A stretch of 64,000 nucleotides of DNA from Narthecium ossifragum (GCA_963920575.1 OY986967.1:7211166-7275165), one strand, 5' to 3'. Counted from the first letter of the stretch, positions 20,840 through 34,042 are shown. Translations and numbers: made by a program. Notes: generated from the sequence alone by a model not told the origin.

Positions 20840-23537
20840 AAACATACACTATTTACATCTGATACGGCGCGACAAAACACAAAGCAGAAATAATCTGCAC
20901 TTAAAGACTTCCAAGGGTATGAAGGTGAAACTAAATATTACATTGTGGAATAGAACTCAATTAAAAGAGGGAACAAGAATTCATGTATTAAACGTTAAGT
21001 GCATCATCCTCAAAAGTAACCACAAACAAAAAGCTGTCAAAAATGTACATATGTCCCTCTAAGACTTCAAACGCCTCCGGAAGTCGACGCGCCGTCAAGA
21101 CCTGATCCAACTGGAACCATTAAGGAAGAGCCGATGCATGCACCTTCAAACGCAGTTCGGGTAGGAGTAAGCAACAAAGCTCAGTAGGGTTCCACTCTAC
21201 TCTATGTCGCAGAGGAAAAAGGGAAAACTACAAACTCCCGAGTCTAAGGGAAACTCACATTACGTCCACCGTCTACCCTAGGGCACACGGCCTGTGACCT
21301 ACACTATCAACAGTCGTCCCTCACAACAACCAAGAGCTCCAGCGCTGAAACAACATGGCGTAGGATACATGGTTGTACGTAACTTCCCTTAACACGGATA
21401 TTGAGCATGAGACTAGAACTCTGGGTGACCTGTACCCCTCAAACAACATATAGTAGCCAACTAGACCCATCCTAGAGAATACAGATTCAACAATACAATT
21501 GCCCTAGGAATAGCTACCCATCCATAGTCCTAGAGCTAGATCCGAGCTACCCAAGAGCCTCGGATCGGCGAAGACCTTATTCACCCATGCCCTAACCTTA
21601 TGCTCTAATGCAAAAAAGATGCATACAATGCTCAGGCACAAATAAAGAGATATAAGCATACAACAAGATGACATCAATTATGCAGGGTGTGCATAGCCTA
21701 AAGCTAGCCAAAGGGTGAGCATAGCAAGGGTCTAAAGCAACACAGATATGACTAACAAAGCAATGCTAAAGTATATATACAATAGCCTTCAGTGCACCCC
21801 GGCACCTGACAGGCTAAGGCTCCACAGTTACCCACGGGTAATTGGTCAACCAGCAACAGCAAGCAATAGAGCCAATTTCGGCATTACAATGACATCTACA
21901 GTCGTCAACCGGAATTGCTACAACGAGGATGCAACTCCGGAGAACCCCTAATAGTACAAGATATATCATTCTTTTTACACTACTACCCCCGGCGCACGCC
22001 AGCAATCAGTTGGGCTATATTAAAGCAGTAAAGCTATTCTAAGCATGCAGGGCACACCTTCGGCCCATTTATACTAAACATTCCCAGAAGTCATCACCCT
22101 CCCGGTTAACCATAAAGCAATAAAGCAAACGCAAAATATATTTATATTGGTATAACATGCTTTATCAGGAAACTTCTTGAAAACCGGTACAAATCGGTAA
22201 ACCGATGTGAAATACAAATTACAACGTAGTCCGAAGGAAGACCCGTCAAGATCCCGATTAAATTATTATAATAATCCTTACCTATCATTGGGAAAGCCAC
22301 ACAAGAAAATCAAATAAAAAAGAAACCGAAAACACCAAATTCGATTCAATTATAACAAATTAGCATATAAAAGATCGATCATCTTGGGTAAGATGATCGA
22401 TCATTCATATGGGTGCTCACTGTCTTAAGGATGAGATTAATCTTCATCCAAGGGAAGATCGATCTTCCTTAAGGGAGTCCTCTACCTAGGAAAGAAGAGA
22501 TCGATCTTCTTGCCATGAAGATCGATCCTTCCCAAACCAAGGTTCTGTTTGGGAAAGAAGAGATCCATCTTCATACCATGAAGTTCGATCTTCCTTAAGT
22601 GCTCCCTCTGTCAAAGGAAGAGACTGATAATCCCTTGTGATAAGGGAAGATCGATCCTTCAGAGTCGGTGACCGACGTGGCAATAAGAAAATCGATCTTC
22701 ATTCCCTTCTTGCGCTGACAACATATATGAATAGTGATTGGAATCCAATTTCTTGGATTCGATCAATCAAAACGTATCGACATCAAATCAAACTTGGCAT
22801 ATCAAACGGCGTTGGAATCCATTCAAACTTTGCAAGAAGGTCTATCTGGTCGTGGGGGATTCACTCATGCAATAAAAACCAAACTCATATCGTTAAAAAT
22901 CATATCTGAGTCCGAACTCGTTGAAAAATCAACAAAAATACGGAATCCATCCGAAAGAATACAGAAATCAAACCATGGCTAGCTTCTAAACATAGCAAGG
23001 AACTAGAATACAGAAAATAAAAGCATTTAAACAAACATAATAGCCACAAATCAAATAAAAGCGATCATAGGGTTACCAATTCAACAGAATTGGGTAGAAA
23101 CACCTACATGTAGCAACAAGTAGGCGATCTACGAATCCCTCGTCTCCGATCCATGCGGATCCGCACCAAAAAGCCGCAGCCCAAGCTCCAACCGGCAACC
23201 AAGGGGAGAGAGAAAGGAGAGAAGAGAAAAGAAAGAAAGAGAAAAGAAAGGGCTATTTATAGAGATCAGGACCGATCGCGACCATCCGATTTGATCTCTC
23301 CCAATCTCTCCTGATCGAGCTCCGATCTTCCGATCGAAAACACCCCTAAGGTCCTAATTAATCACACATATCAATCCAAGGCAGTGTGTGTAATGCAAGT
23401 GCAAAATCGACAGCCATGGAGCAATTTTATAAAAACTGCCATACGATCGTCTGATCATACTCGACGCAGAAGCAAACCAACAGGAAACGGCCCTCGACCT
23501 ATGCAGTCGAGCCAGGTTAGAGGAACGGGTCCTCACA
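20840..23537 (-). mobile_element. Solo LTR, family A copy 2
   Basis: The right end GGAACGGGTCCTCACA (to 23537) and the preceding GCAATTTTATAAAAACTGCC match copies 1, 3 and 4. Shared internal markers are GTAGGAGTAAGCAACAAAGCTCAGTAGGG (21163-21190; spelled GTAGGAGTGAGCACTAAGCTC in copy 3) and CCTTCGGCCCATTTATACTAAAC (22051-22073). A minus-strand TATA box, CTATAAATAG, lies at 23253-23262. The left boundary is diverged from TGTCGCGCCCC and is approximate. GATCGATC pairs occur at 22373-22700. Confidence 0.65.
22373..22700. repeat. GATCGATC cluster (LTR copy 2)
   Basis: About eight GATCGATC or near copies, flanked by A/T-side variants (AAGATCGATCTT) rather than G/C as in copy 1. One pair at 22373-22413 forms a perfect 13-bp stem: GATCGATCATCTT, loop GGGT, AAGATGATCGATC. 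Confidence 0.7.
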
Positions 23538-23580
23538 AGGTGTGCCTCCCGGATCCCGCAGTTCCTCCGATGAGGTACGC

Positions 23581-23602
23581 CTCTCTCTCTCTCTCTCTCT
23601 CA
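23581..23602 (+). repeat. (TC)n microsatellite
   Basis: An uninterrupted run of CT dinucleotides, about ten units, just right of solo LTR copy 2. Confidence 0.9.
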
Positions 23603-24120
23603 TGCGTGCCTTCTGGTTGATCTATGTGTAGCTTCTAGACTTTCTCGATGGATGGATCTCTCTATTTATGGTCGAATTTGTGAAGGCAAAGCCAACTTAA
23701 CAAATCATGCCCACAACAATGATCATTATAAACTTCTGGGCCATGGTTGCTGGGATATCTTCTGCTATGAATGGCGGTTATGGATCATGGGGCCCTTTAT
23801 TTGCTAAGTTGATTTTCTCTTTATGGGTGGTGATCCATCTCTATCCTTTCCTGAAGGGCTTGTTGGTTTGCCACATGATCCTTTTCTCGAAGCTTAATAT
23901 TTTATGTCACATTCGTTAACAATAAGTTTCTCGGGTGAAAGAAGTTTTGGTCTCCCTCATTGCACTTCTTGGACTGCTTTCTCGCCATTATGGGTTGCAA
24001 AAAATCTAGGTTCTTTATTCTAGCTCTATATCTGGAGCAACTGCATTGAAATTGTTGAATTCAACTGGGCTTATGAATTATGATGTTCTTCCAACTACTG
24101 TCATATTCAAATTTTAAGTA
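23603..24120. other. Unassigned stretch upstream of CACTA transposase
   Basis: No coding similarity seen. Expected position of the CACTA 5' terminus and transposase N-terminus, but I found no CACTACAA end here; it was probably lost or lies beyond the solo LTR. Confidence 0.4.
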
Positions 24121-25784
24121 GTTTTACTACTATGTGGTTGATAGATAGATATCATGGTGAAGCTTTTGTATCATAGGATCATATTGAAATAGAGGGATCA
24201 TATGGCATAGATGATACTGATCAATACTTGGATGAGGGCATTTCAAAGCTACTAGATGACGTACGTAGGGGACACTTATGCATTATACTGTCAAGGAAGC
24301 ATCTAGTAGTCATCCTACTTATTGTAGCTCAGAAGTAGAAATAGATAAGTTTGGCAAGTTGTTGAGGGATGCACAATGTGAGCTATCCTGGTTGTCATAA
24401 ATACTCTAGATTGTCTTTTATTGTAAAGATGCTTCATTTGAAGATAATCCACAACCATAGCAATAAATCATTCCATGCATATATAGAGTTGTTCAAGGAT
24501 GCCCTTCTTAGTGGTGAGACTCTTCCATCATATTTTTACGATGCAAAACAACTAATGTGTGATCTTGGTCTTGGTTACATATCCATACATGCATGTCCAA
24601 ATAACTGCTCATTATTTTGGAAAGAGTATGAAGATTTTCAGCAATGTCCAAATTGTAAAGCATGTAGATGGAAGTTTGACTCAGAAAAGCGTAAGAAGAT
24701 TCCTCAAAAGGTGGTTAGATAGTTTCCTATAAAACCTAGACTTCAAAGATTATTTATGTCGAATAAGACGGCGGAAGACATGAGATGGCATACGGAGAAG
24801 CGTGCTCATGAAGAAAATAAAATAAGGCATCCTACTGATGCTAAGGCATGGCATATGGAGAAGCGTGCTCATGAAGAAAATAAAATAAGGCATCCTACTG
24901 ATGCTAAGGCATGGCAAGAAATTGCAATATTCAGCTCGGGTTAGCAATGGCGACGGAGCAGGAAATTTGATGACAAACCAGATTTTCGGTCTAAACCAAA
25001 GGTACTATCAGGGAATGACATACTTGTGCAACTTACCCACATTTCTAGTGGCACCAACCTTGGCAATCCACCGAATAAGTGAAAGCGAAGGCATCCAGAT
25101 AATGAGCTGAATTTGGACCAAAAAAAGCATATTTTTTTAATTACCTTATTGGCATGCATTGAAATTGAGGCATAATCTGGATGTAATGCATATCGAGAAG
25201 AATATATGTGAAAATATATTAGGAACGTTGATGAATATTGAGGGTAAGACAAAGGATTCTGTGAAGGCTCAAATGGATTTGGAGGAATTGGGCATAAGAA
25301 AGTAACGACATATAAAGAGAGATGGCGGTAGATTTGTGATGCCACCTGCATGCTACACTTTGACATTGTCCGAAAGGAAGAGATTTTGTGCATGGCTAAA
25401 ATCTATCAAGCTTCCAGATGGTAATGCATCAACCCTAACTCGGTGTATCAACACTAGAGATTATAAAGTATCAGGAGTGAAAAGCCATGATTACAATGTA
25501 TTTCTTCAGTGTTTGCTTCCAATTGCTGCTCATGGTTTCTTGCGAAAAGATCTATATATTGTGCTATCCGAGCTCAACCAATTCTTTAGTCAATTGTGTT
25601 CAAAAACATTGGATAAAATAGTCTTGAGACAACTAAAGAAAAATATCACCTGGATATTATGCAAGCTTGAGATGATATACCCGCCATCTTTCTTTGTTGT
25701 TATGGTGCACTTAGCAAGTCACTTGTCACGTGAGGCGAAAATGGGTGGGCCAGTCCAATACCATTGGATGTACTCCATAGAAAG
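24121..25784 (+). pseudogene. CACTA (En/Spm) TNP2-type transposase, 5' exons
   Basis: Recognisable blocks in order: YGIDDTDQYLDEGISKLL; ELYPGCHKYSRLSFIVKMLH and NHSNKSFHAYIELFKDAL (24369-24520); the Cys-containing core HACPNNCSLFWKEYEDF and CPNCKACRW (24590-24680); HNLDVMHIEKNICENILGTL (25160-25230); LTLSERKRFCAWLKSIKLPDG and SHDYNVFLQCLLPIAAHGFL (25360-25545); and GGPVQYHWMYSIER (25747-25784). These are the standard order of plant TNP2-family transposases. Stops and frame changes at about 24355, 24720, 24945, 25110-25140 and 25300 make it non-functional. The donor AG|GTGATT at 25784/25785 ends the last exon before an intron holding a solo LTR. Confidence 0.85.
24789..24914 (+). repeat. 63-bp in-frame tandem duplication inside TNP2
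   Basis: Units 24789-24851 and 24852-24914 differ at one base (CATACGG / CATATGG). Each encodes 21 residues, EKRAHEENKIRHPTDAKAW plus two. The HP.DAKAW segment normally occurs once in TNP2 proteins. The near identity points to a recent event in an already decayed copy or shortly before decay. Confidence 0.95.
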
Positions 25785-25859
25785 GTGATTCTCATAATTT
25801 AAGTCTTGCTCTTTGCAGTTTTTAAACCATGACAATTGATGTTTTTTTGTTTTGATATA

Positions 25860-28137
25860 TGTCGCGCCCCGACCCGCGTAGGACCAACCGGGACGGGCGA
25901 CGCGAAGCGGAACCTAACCTACTGCAGAAAAATTTTGGTGAGATTTCCCTCTAATCGTAGTGACTACCCCAACAATTCTTAAACATCCTGTATTAACACA
26001 AATTACAAAACTCAAAGACTGAACTGACATATATTACAAAACCTCAAACAAGGAATTTATACATTTATCACTCCCGTAGGAGACTATCTATAACAAAAAG
26101 GTATAAAACTGTAAGATCGCCACCTCTCAAGCACCGCCAGACGCCGCCACGTCACCAAACATCGGCCCGGTAGGGGCGACCGAAGAAGAGCTAGCGCCAG
26201 CACCTGCAAAACGCAGCCCGGGTAGGAGTGAGCACTAAGCTCAGCAGGGACACTACACTACGACACTTACAAGGGAGGGAATACAACAGCGCCGCCCTCA
26301 AGCAAGACTTGGGTGTGCAGCAAGGGTCCCATAACCCTTTGCTGGTGTCCCTAGGTATACCCAGCCATGGTCACCCTAAAGAACTGGGCCCATCCTGAAT
26401 ACACCTAGTGTCACAGGGTTCCAGCTGTGGTCACCCTAACGAACTGGGCCCACACTGGTTGCCACTGCGGGCAACAGACACTGCTTGGGCTGGACTCACT
26501 CCGACGGCCCCCAAAGGACAAGAACTGGCACCGGTTGCACACACAACATCTCAGGTCAAACTAACCCTATCATCGAAAACGACTCAATACTACAAATCGA
26601 GTCCTGGACCAAGCTACCCGCAACGGTCCTAGAGCTAAATCCAGGCTACCAGAAAGCCCCGGATCGGCAACACCCTACACAGATGCAACTAATGCGCAAC
26701 ACAATGCATGTTATGGACATGCGCAGGATAAGACAGTTAAATATGCAACAATATGTGATGATATACAATAACATGGTCTGGGCACGGCACCCTGCCGGCC
26801 CGGGGTGGTGAACAGATAATTAATGTCTAAAGAGCTGCTGCAGTGGTACCACCACCAACTGCCAGCAGTCCACCACAACACCTGCATCGGGAAGCAGCCC
26901 CGCAAACAACAGCTCACATATATAACAGGTAAAGCCCTCGGCGCACGCCGACATGCGAGGCTAAGGAAAGCTGTAGGGCTACCCGCCCATTTATTCTAAA
27001 CATCCCGGGAGTCATCACTCCCTCCGGTTCACCATTGCCCTATTATAGGGCTAACATGCTTAAACATATGTACAAGGTATAAAGCGGTAAGAAAAATCGA
27101 CATACCAAGCCCCGCGGGCAAAAGCCAAGAAAAATCCTCTCTGCTACTAAAGGATCGATCTTTTTCTAAGAAAAAATCGATCTTTTAAGTAACAGTGAGC
27201 TTCCCTCATTGTCGAGCCAAAGAAGATCGATCCTTCCTCCCAGGAAGATCGATCTTTCTCGGGACAGAGGGCACCCTTCTTGTCGCGCCAAGAAAGATCG
27301 ATCCTTCCTCCCAGGAAGATCGATCTTCTTCGCGACGAAGGTTAACCTTGCTACCAAAGACCCAGGTTCGATCTTCTCCAAGCAGAGGATCGATCCTTCA
27401 TCGGGCGCAGCATGACCAACACAGAGGGATCGATCCTTCCTCAAGAAGGATCGATCCGGATGGGTTCTCCGGCGTACTTCCGACGCGAAATACTGTCGAA
27501 AAGTACATCCAAACTTAACCAAACTCTGGGATCTGATAGATCAAGATCCTACGAGTTCAAAACCGGTTAAAACTCAACAAACAAACAAGTATATAGAGAG
27601 ATCTAAGCAAAAGAACACAAACAAACCAGAAACTCTAAAAACCCGAAAAGATTGTAGGTAGGAATCCCTACCTAAGCAAAAGCAGCTTAATTCAAGCAGC
27701 AAGGCCTTGGATCGTCCTCAAATGCCTTCAAAAATCGTAAGATCTGAGCTCAGATCTCCGGATTTCAAAAGGGATTCTAGGAAGAAAGTCTCGTCTGCTT
27801 TATAGGCAAACGAACCGACTTATGAATGATCGATCTTCCCCTAGGCAAAGATCGATCTTTCATGACGATCGCACTTTGACTTTCTGGCACAAGAAGATCG
27901 ATCTCTTAGCTAGAGAAGATCGATCCTTTTTGTACTGAAAGCTAAACTTATGCAAGAACTCAAGTCTAAGTCCGGATCTTTCGATCTCAGGTCCCACTAA
28001 CCGTTCTAACCAAACATTACCACAAACACGGTCAGTGTGTGCACACGCGAGTGTGAAACAAGCTGACAAGGCGCAATTTACTAAATTGCCTTTGCGGTCA
28101 ACGACGAGCCACAGGAGTAGAGGGACGGGTCCTCACA
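25860..28137 (-). mobile_element. Solo LTR, family A copy 3, in a TNP2 intron
   Basis: Plus-strand ends are TGTCGCGCCCCGACCCGCG (25860) and GGGACGGGTCCTCACA (28137), so on the minus strand TGTGAGGACCCG…GGCGCGACA. A minus-strand TATA-like GCCTATAAAGC lies at 27797-27808. It sits within an intron whose donor is at 25785 and whose acceptor ATTAG ends at 28142. The flanks ATATA / ATTAG are not a clean target duplication. It contains two diverged copies of a GGTCACCCTAA.GAACTGGGCCCA block (26350, 26430) and GATCGATC clusters at 27150-27460 and 27826-27930. The ~100-residue frames inside are repeat artefacts. Confidence 0.85.
27150..27460. repeat. GATCGATC hairpin cluster (LTR copy 3)
   Basis: Ten GATCGATC motifs arranged largely as pairs. 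The clearest, AAGATCGATCCTTCC, loop TCCCA, GGAAGATCGATCTT, occurs twice almost identically (about 27232-27265 and 27294-27330). Flanking bases differ from copy 1 but keep the dyad. Confidence 0.75.
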
Positions 28138-28142
28138 ATTAG

Positions 28143-29537
28143 GTTCTTGTGTAAGCTTAAGCGTTATGTATGTAACAAAGCGCGTCCAGAAGGTTCAATT
28201 GCTGAAGCATATACTAACAATGAGTGCCTTACGTTTTGTTCATTGTACTTACATGGCGTTGAGGCAAGATTCAACCGAGAGAAAAGGAATTATGATGTAG
28301 ATAGAGTGGAGGTAGCATGTGGTGGGTTCTCTACTTTCACACATAAGGCAAGATCTTTAGGCGCTCCAACTTATGATATGCTATCCACGTTTGCTTTTGA
28401 GAAAGTTTAGTGGTATGTGCTTCATATAATTGTGTTGAAATAGAGGCATATCTAGAGTAAGTCAACTATCTAACTTTGACTAAACTTTTCTTTGCTTTTT
28501 TGTTACTGGAAAGATAGTCATTTTTCTTACTTTCTATGCCATGTTCTTGCGTATCTCTATATAGTAAACATCCAGAAGAACTACAAGCAGAAAGCACTAT
28601 TAATTTAGAACAAAGGCATGAAGCAAATTTTCTTTCTTGGTTTGTGAATCACGTAAGCATTTAAAAATAATTGTGTGATTATTATTCCTTCTTTTTTGAT
28701 GATGTATATATGCATAATGTTGAAATTTTTTTCTTGTGTTTAGGTAGCACATTTACATGGGAATGGCTCAATTGGATCCCTTGACCATCTTTATGTACTG
28801 GGGTCGGGATCTGATAAACGAGTCGTACGATATTATGGAATTATTGTTAATGGTGTTAGATTTCACACCAAAAACCGTGACAAATATGTTCGCACTCAAA
28901 ATAGTGGAGTTGTTGTTAAGACTTAAGGGTAAACACCAAGGAGAGGAAATTAATTTTTATGGTACATCACCAGATATCATTGAGCTTCAATACTATCATG
29001 GGAATCATGTTTTCTTATTCAAGTGTGATTGGTGGGATGTCGGTAATAAGAAGTATGGAATAAAGAAAGATGACCACCTCATTAGTGTCAACATCTCTCG
29101 CAAATGGTACACATAGGATCTGTTTATACTAGCTACTCAAGCATACCAAACCTTTTATGTGAATGATATAAAGAGTGGAGCTAGCTGGCAAATTGTACGG
29201 AAGACATGTCCAAGAAGCTTGTATGATGTCCCCGAGCAAGGAGTTATTCTTAATGATGAGCCATATCAGCAATATGAGGCAAATAATGTTAATGATGTTG
29301 ACCAATTTGATAATGGGAAGTATGACCTTATTGCACCGAACAGATGTCGACCTAGATTTTGTTTCTAATGATGCTATAATTTCAAGGGCGAATGTGGTTC
29401 CCCTCAGTGGTACTTTTATTGATGACCTAACTTGCGAGGAAGATGATACGATGATCGATTATATCGATGAGGACATCGACAAGGAGAAAAATGATAACGA
29501 TGACCAAGAGGAGAGTGACAGCAATTTTGATATGTAG
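28143..29537 (+). pseudogene. CACTA TNP2-type transposase, 3' exons
   Basis: After the acceptor ATTAG|G the frame joins in phase with the exon ending at 25784: LCKLKRYVCNKARPEGSIAE, ECLTFCSLYLHGVEARFN. Two further introns are suggested (donor near 28453, exon KHPEELQ…FLSWFVNH ending 28650, acceptor near 28743). Then come LYVLGSGSDKRVVRYYGIIV, NGVRFHTKNRDKYVRTQNSG, and, after a frameshift at about 28920, YGTSPDIIELQYYHGNHVFL and FKCDWWDVG, which is DUF4216-like. It ends with a stop after an acidic tail (DQEESDSNFDM, 29537). A TAG at 29114-29116 and several frameshifts break it. Confidence 0.85.
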
Positions 29538-29698
29538 TTTGCTTGACAATTGTAGAGATTTTTTCTTATTGGAAATAAGAGGTGAAAATATACAATGCTA
29601 TTTTATACTTGTAACTTTATATTATTAATTTTCTCATACTTCACATTCGGTTCTAATGATATGTTAACAATTGATTCGAATGTTACAGGCTTATTGTT

Positions 29699-31860
29699 AT
29701 GGCACCTGGTCGTCCCAAAAGATATAGAGTCCCTCCAATTTCAGAGGTCCAGTCTTATTCAATGCCTGCGCTAGTAGATTCTTCACCATCCAGATCAGTA
29801 GAGGATTCTCAATCATTTTCTACACCTATTGGTACTAATATTCAATTTCTGTTTGTGCTTATTAGTAGATTAACGCCACATATTTATGCTTCTATCTTTT
29901 GATGGATTATTTTAGAGGATTTGCTCCAATTTCTGTCTATAATGATTGTATCTAGCTTGAAAGTACTTTAAGATAGCCGTAAGTTCATGGTTGCTGGTAT
30001 ATCAGTCAAGATTTCCTATTTTGGTTCTTTTAATTCATTCCTTTTCTGTTGATTTATAGCAAATGCTGGTTCGAATAAGGCTGCTTCTAGTAGCGCACCG
30101 TTGAACACTAGACAACTTGATGAACAAGGTTGCTTCTGTCTATAATGCTTATCATAATATTCATTTTTACAATATTGACATTTTATATTTTCCATTTATG
30201 TCAAGACTTTAGGCATTTTGTAAATCATAAAGCATAAGAATAGTATGTTATTGCCATGTAGATTTCAAAGAGGCTATTGGAACAAGTTTAAAATGACTGA
30301 AGAGTGTATTGAGGAATATTTTGCTTTCATGCTTGACATTTAATTCCCTTTTACAGATCTTCGAACAATAAAAAGAGGCCGTGGTGTAGCACGAGGATTT
30401 GAGGTGAAGAGGAGGCTGAAACTAGGACTCAAGATACAAGGAGTACAATTTTTCGAAGACAAGTGGTTACCCGTAGGACCTGCGGAAAAGATATGCAAGA
30501 TGGAGTTGGGAGTAGTTACCCGCTTGATGGCCCCTCATGGGATCTTCTACTGGAAAAAAATGACTCCGGCAATGAAAGCACCTCTTTTTGCTCATCTCGA
30601 GGTGAAGTGTTTGAGAAAAGTTATACCGAATCCTATTTAACGTGTTTCAGTTTTGATATTCAAACCGGATGTCTTTTTACTATCCATTTTTGTTTCTTGT
30701 AGAGTGAGTTTGATATTAAGTTTGAAAATCAGCACATTAAAGAAGTAGTTGATACCATATTGACAAATCGGTTTCGACAATTCAAGTGTCATTGTCACTC
30801 ACACTACAAGAAATTTTATGCATTAGAGTCGCGTCAACACCCACCTGAGAATGTTGAACCAACTAATTGGATCCTTCTATATGACCATTTCGAGAGTGAG
30901 AAATTTAAGGTATTATAATTTACTTAAGTTCTTATAGTCCATATTGATTGGCTAATTGACCCAAAATAATTTTCAATAAAGTCAAGGAGTACAGTAAATA
31001 AGAAGAATCGGTCGATGCTTGAAGTAAATCACACCTCGGGTTGCAAGTCCTATGTCCACGGCTATATGAAATGGTATGATTGCTTAAGTCTTTGATATCG
31101 TTATTCATATTAGTTGAGTCTAATCATGCTATTTCTAGCATATTTGTTGGAAACTATGACATCAATAACTTTTGATACATGGCTGTAGGTAAAAGCAAAA
31201 AAAACCTTTGCTCTAATAACAACCACTTAGAATAGGTTGATTTTATCTATATGGGATGCCATCTTCTTGTGCTTTTATTAAGATCCACTCTGTGACTTAT
31301 GTAGAACAATTGGGGTCCTGCAGATATATAAATGCATGCATGGTGTTCAATATTCATGAGCCTACATGACTCTTTTCATAGGTACTTAATTTAGATTTTG
31401 ACTTGTCTCATAATAACCATTTACTTGTTTATGATGCAACAGGAAAACATGGAGATGCTTGATCAAGATCGTAGTCAACTTAATTTGTACCCATCACAAG
31501 AAGGATGGGTCATGGATTCACCCGCGAGCGAAAGAGAACTAAGTAAAAAAAATTAGTAGATAAATTTTATTGTCCACTATCAAATTCTCACTATATGTTA
31601 TTTTAAAATTCTCTTGACTTGATGGTTGTATGTAGATCCAAATGGAAGCACTTCGTCTGCAATCTTTGGAAGGGGATGTACAGCTATCAGGGGATCAAAT
31701 TCATGAGCAAGTGTTGGGAAAGAAATATGGATATGCTCGTGGACTCGAATATGGGGTGAAGTCAAAAGTATCTAATTCATTTGCAAGGATGTCATGTGAA
31801 AGAGATGATGAAAGAATCTCACGCTAATATTCAAGAAATGATGCGATCATTTCTTCTTCG
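29699..31860 (+). pseudogene. Second CACTA gene (Transposase_24 / TNPA-like), exons decayed
   Basis: An ATG at 29699 starts MAPGRPKRYRVPPISEVQSY with a Ser/Pro-rich N-terminus. Later pieces, separated by intron-like AT-rich DNA, are RTIKRGRGVARGFEVKRR (30360-30410), KFDIKFENQHIKEVVDTILT with RQFKCHCHSHYKKFYALE (30715-30830) and PTNWILLYDHFESEKFK (30865-30910), KNRSMLEVNHTSGCKSYV (31000-31060), DQDRSQLNLYPSQEGWVM (31460-31515) and a helical C-terminus (QMEALRLQSLEGDVQLSGDQ, GRGLEYG-like AYARGLEYG). This order matches the plant Transposase_24 (Ptta/En/Spm) family, the usual downstream partner gene of TNP2 in CACTA elements. Exon borders are not certain. Confidence 0.75.
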
Positions 31861-32555
31861 ACATGATGGATCAGGCACATCTGAATAGATTTGGAAATTA
31901 GTACCGAACTTCATTTCTTTATGCATCTTGCTTCAAATTAGCATTGTTGACACTAAAACACATTGCATTGCATTGTATAGGTTTAGCTCATTAGTCGGAA
32001 TAAGACAAAGCAAGACCGGTCGAAGCAACTAAAGGTAAGTTGAGAACCTTTTTATGTTTCTATAATAGGACAACTTAATCTATCAAATGTTGGGATGTCA
32101 TAGATATATGGTTTTTTTCTATTTGCTGAATGTATTTCTTTTCTTTGACCAGAATACTTATGGCAAATAATCATATATTAGATATATGGTTTTGTTTCTG
32201 CATATCTTTGCTCCTTGTTCTAATTTAATGAGTTCTCCATAATCTATTGTCTTTATTTTTGCTACCTGGTTCAATGTTTGTAGCCATTTTTGAGTGTTGT
32301 AGCCATCTTTGTTTATGGGAGTTGGTAGTCTGTCATTACTCTTTAGATTTATCAACTTTCATAACTCGGTTATCTCTTATAGCTGACTTGTTGATATTTT
32401 TTATATGTCTCTAAACAACTCATGCTCTTCATGGTCTCTAGGAATTGACCTGCTTGAACCTAATAGTGGTTCTCATTTGCTTAGAAGTTAATACAACTAT
32501 TCATGATTCAGCTCTACATATGCTGTGACGCTTGATGCTTCCCTTTTTTTCGGAC

Positions 32556-33250
32556 ATATTGATGCAGGACAAAATCCGGACCTGACCGAGTCCGATTCGG
32601 AGCAGCTCCTGAGGCGATTCGGACGCGTTCGGACTCCATTCGTCCGACTCAGATCTCCGGGCGACCCCAACCGTCGGAGGGGCATAACTTTCGATCTGGG
32701 TCTCCGATCGAGGCGTGCGACCAGTCGAAACGACCGGCTCGACGAGCCCATTAAGAATCATCGGAGATCGAAGATCTCTTCATGACTTTGACCTCCGAAT
32801 CTCCAAATTCCTTTTCGTTTGGCTTTAAATTTAATTTTTGTGAAAAACTTTTCTTTTTAGGCAGTTTGTTCGGGTCCTTTCTATTTTTGACAAATTTTCT
32901 AATTTTAGTAGGTTTTCTCCTATTTGAATTCCGGGTTTAGTACTTGGATTAGGATAATGATGTTTGAGTCCGTATTTGAGTTAGTCTGGTCTTTCCTTAA
33001 ACCTATAAAAGGAGGTCTTAGGGTTTGTAAAGCTAGTTTTTGGATGATGAATAAAAATTAGGGTTTTTTGGTTTCTCCCTGGCCCTTGAGAAATCTGGTT
33101 GTCTTTCCCATAGAGAGGTCCACGTTACCCTACGCCACATACTCAGCATGATCTTCTTGTTTCTCAAGGACACATTTACAGAGCACCCTTATAAAACAGT
33201 TTCAACTGACGCAAATTAGACCTTTCAAGTTTTCACCCTAGTATTGGAAG
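32556..33250 (+). mobile_element. LTR-like segment with promoter
   Basis: A GC-richer island within the CACTA 3' region. It carries GGCATAACTTTCGATCTGGG, typical of plant Ty3 LTRs, then 300 bp later a TATA box CCTATAAAAGGAGG (33002-33015) followed by GTCTTAGGGTTTG. I see no pol sequence. The ends are approximate and no target duplication was found. Confidence 0.4.
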
Positions 33251-34042
33251 CTTTATTCTCTGTGTGTATTGATTGCTAAGTATGATGTTCAGTTTTCCTT
33301 TTTTCCAACTGTGAATATTGAGTGCATGTATACTCGAGATCTAGTCATATTTCCACAGCACATTTTGTCAGTGCTGCTACTTGGTGTATATACAAAGATA
33401 CAACCCTTTGAGTAGTACTTTTTATCCCATGGCATATGCCTTTATCACATTGGTTACTGCTGGCCATATTTCCTCAGCATCATTTTCTCAATGATCTCTC
33501 GTGTATGCTTCCATTTTTACTATTCTGCCTCATGTAATACCTAGATCTTTTCTACAGGTGCTTGCAGACTTGTGTACTATATGGGACTAGATTTTGAGTT
33601 CCAAACTGCACATACATCAGGGATATAATTAAATTCGTACTCCGTGATTCTTGTTTTACCGGTCATTCGATAACCATGGTACTTTTTTGGTTTCTTCTTA
33701 TCTCTGCTAGAATACTTCGTAATATTATTCTTTCTTCTTCTGCTGAATGTAACTTATTGCATGATGTATACCTTATTAAATTTGTTTCTGCATTGTACGA
33801 TATATATATACACATGGTAATTTGTCTTCTGCTAGATGGATTTCGCTCATTGTCCTAGGCCTATTTCTATTTCTCTAAATAGCATCGAGCTTTTGCTGTT
33901 ATCCATCAAGTCTAGTTGGGTTGTATGCTGCCAACTTGCACTGATCTTTTATAGCTTGTGATCATATACAAATAAGAAGAGGAGCAACGTTAAATAAAAG
34001 GCAAATGAGTTTTTAAATGTGGTATGGGTGTTGATAAAAGTA

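Noticed and set aside
30801..30812. CACTACAAGAAA, looking like a CACTA terminus
   Set aside because: It lies inside the coding sequence of the second transposon gene (HSHYKKF) and has no subterminal repeats around it.
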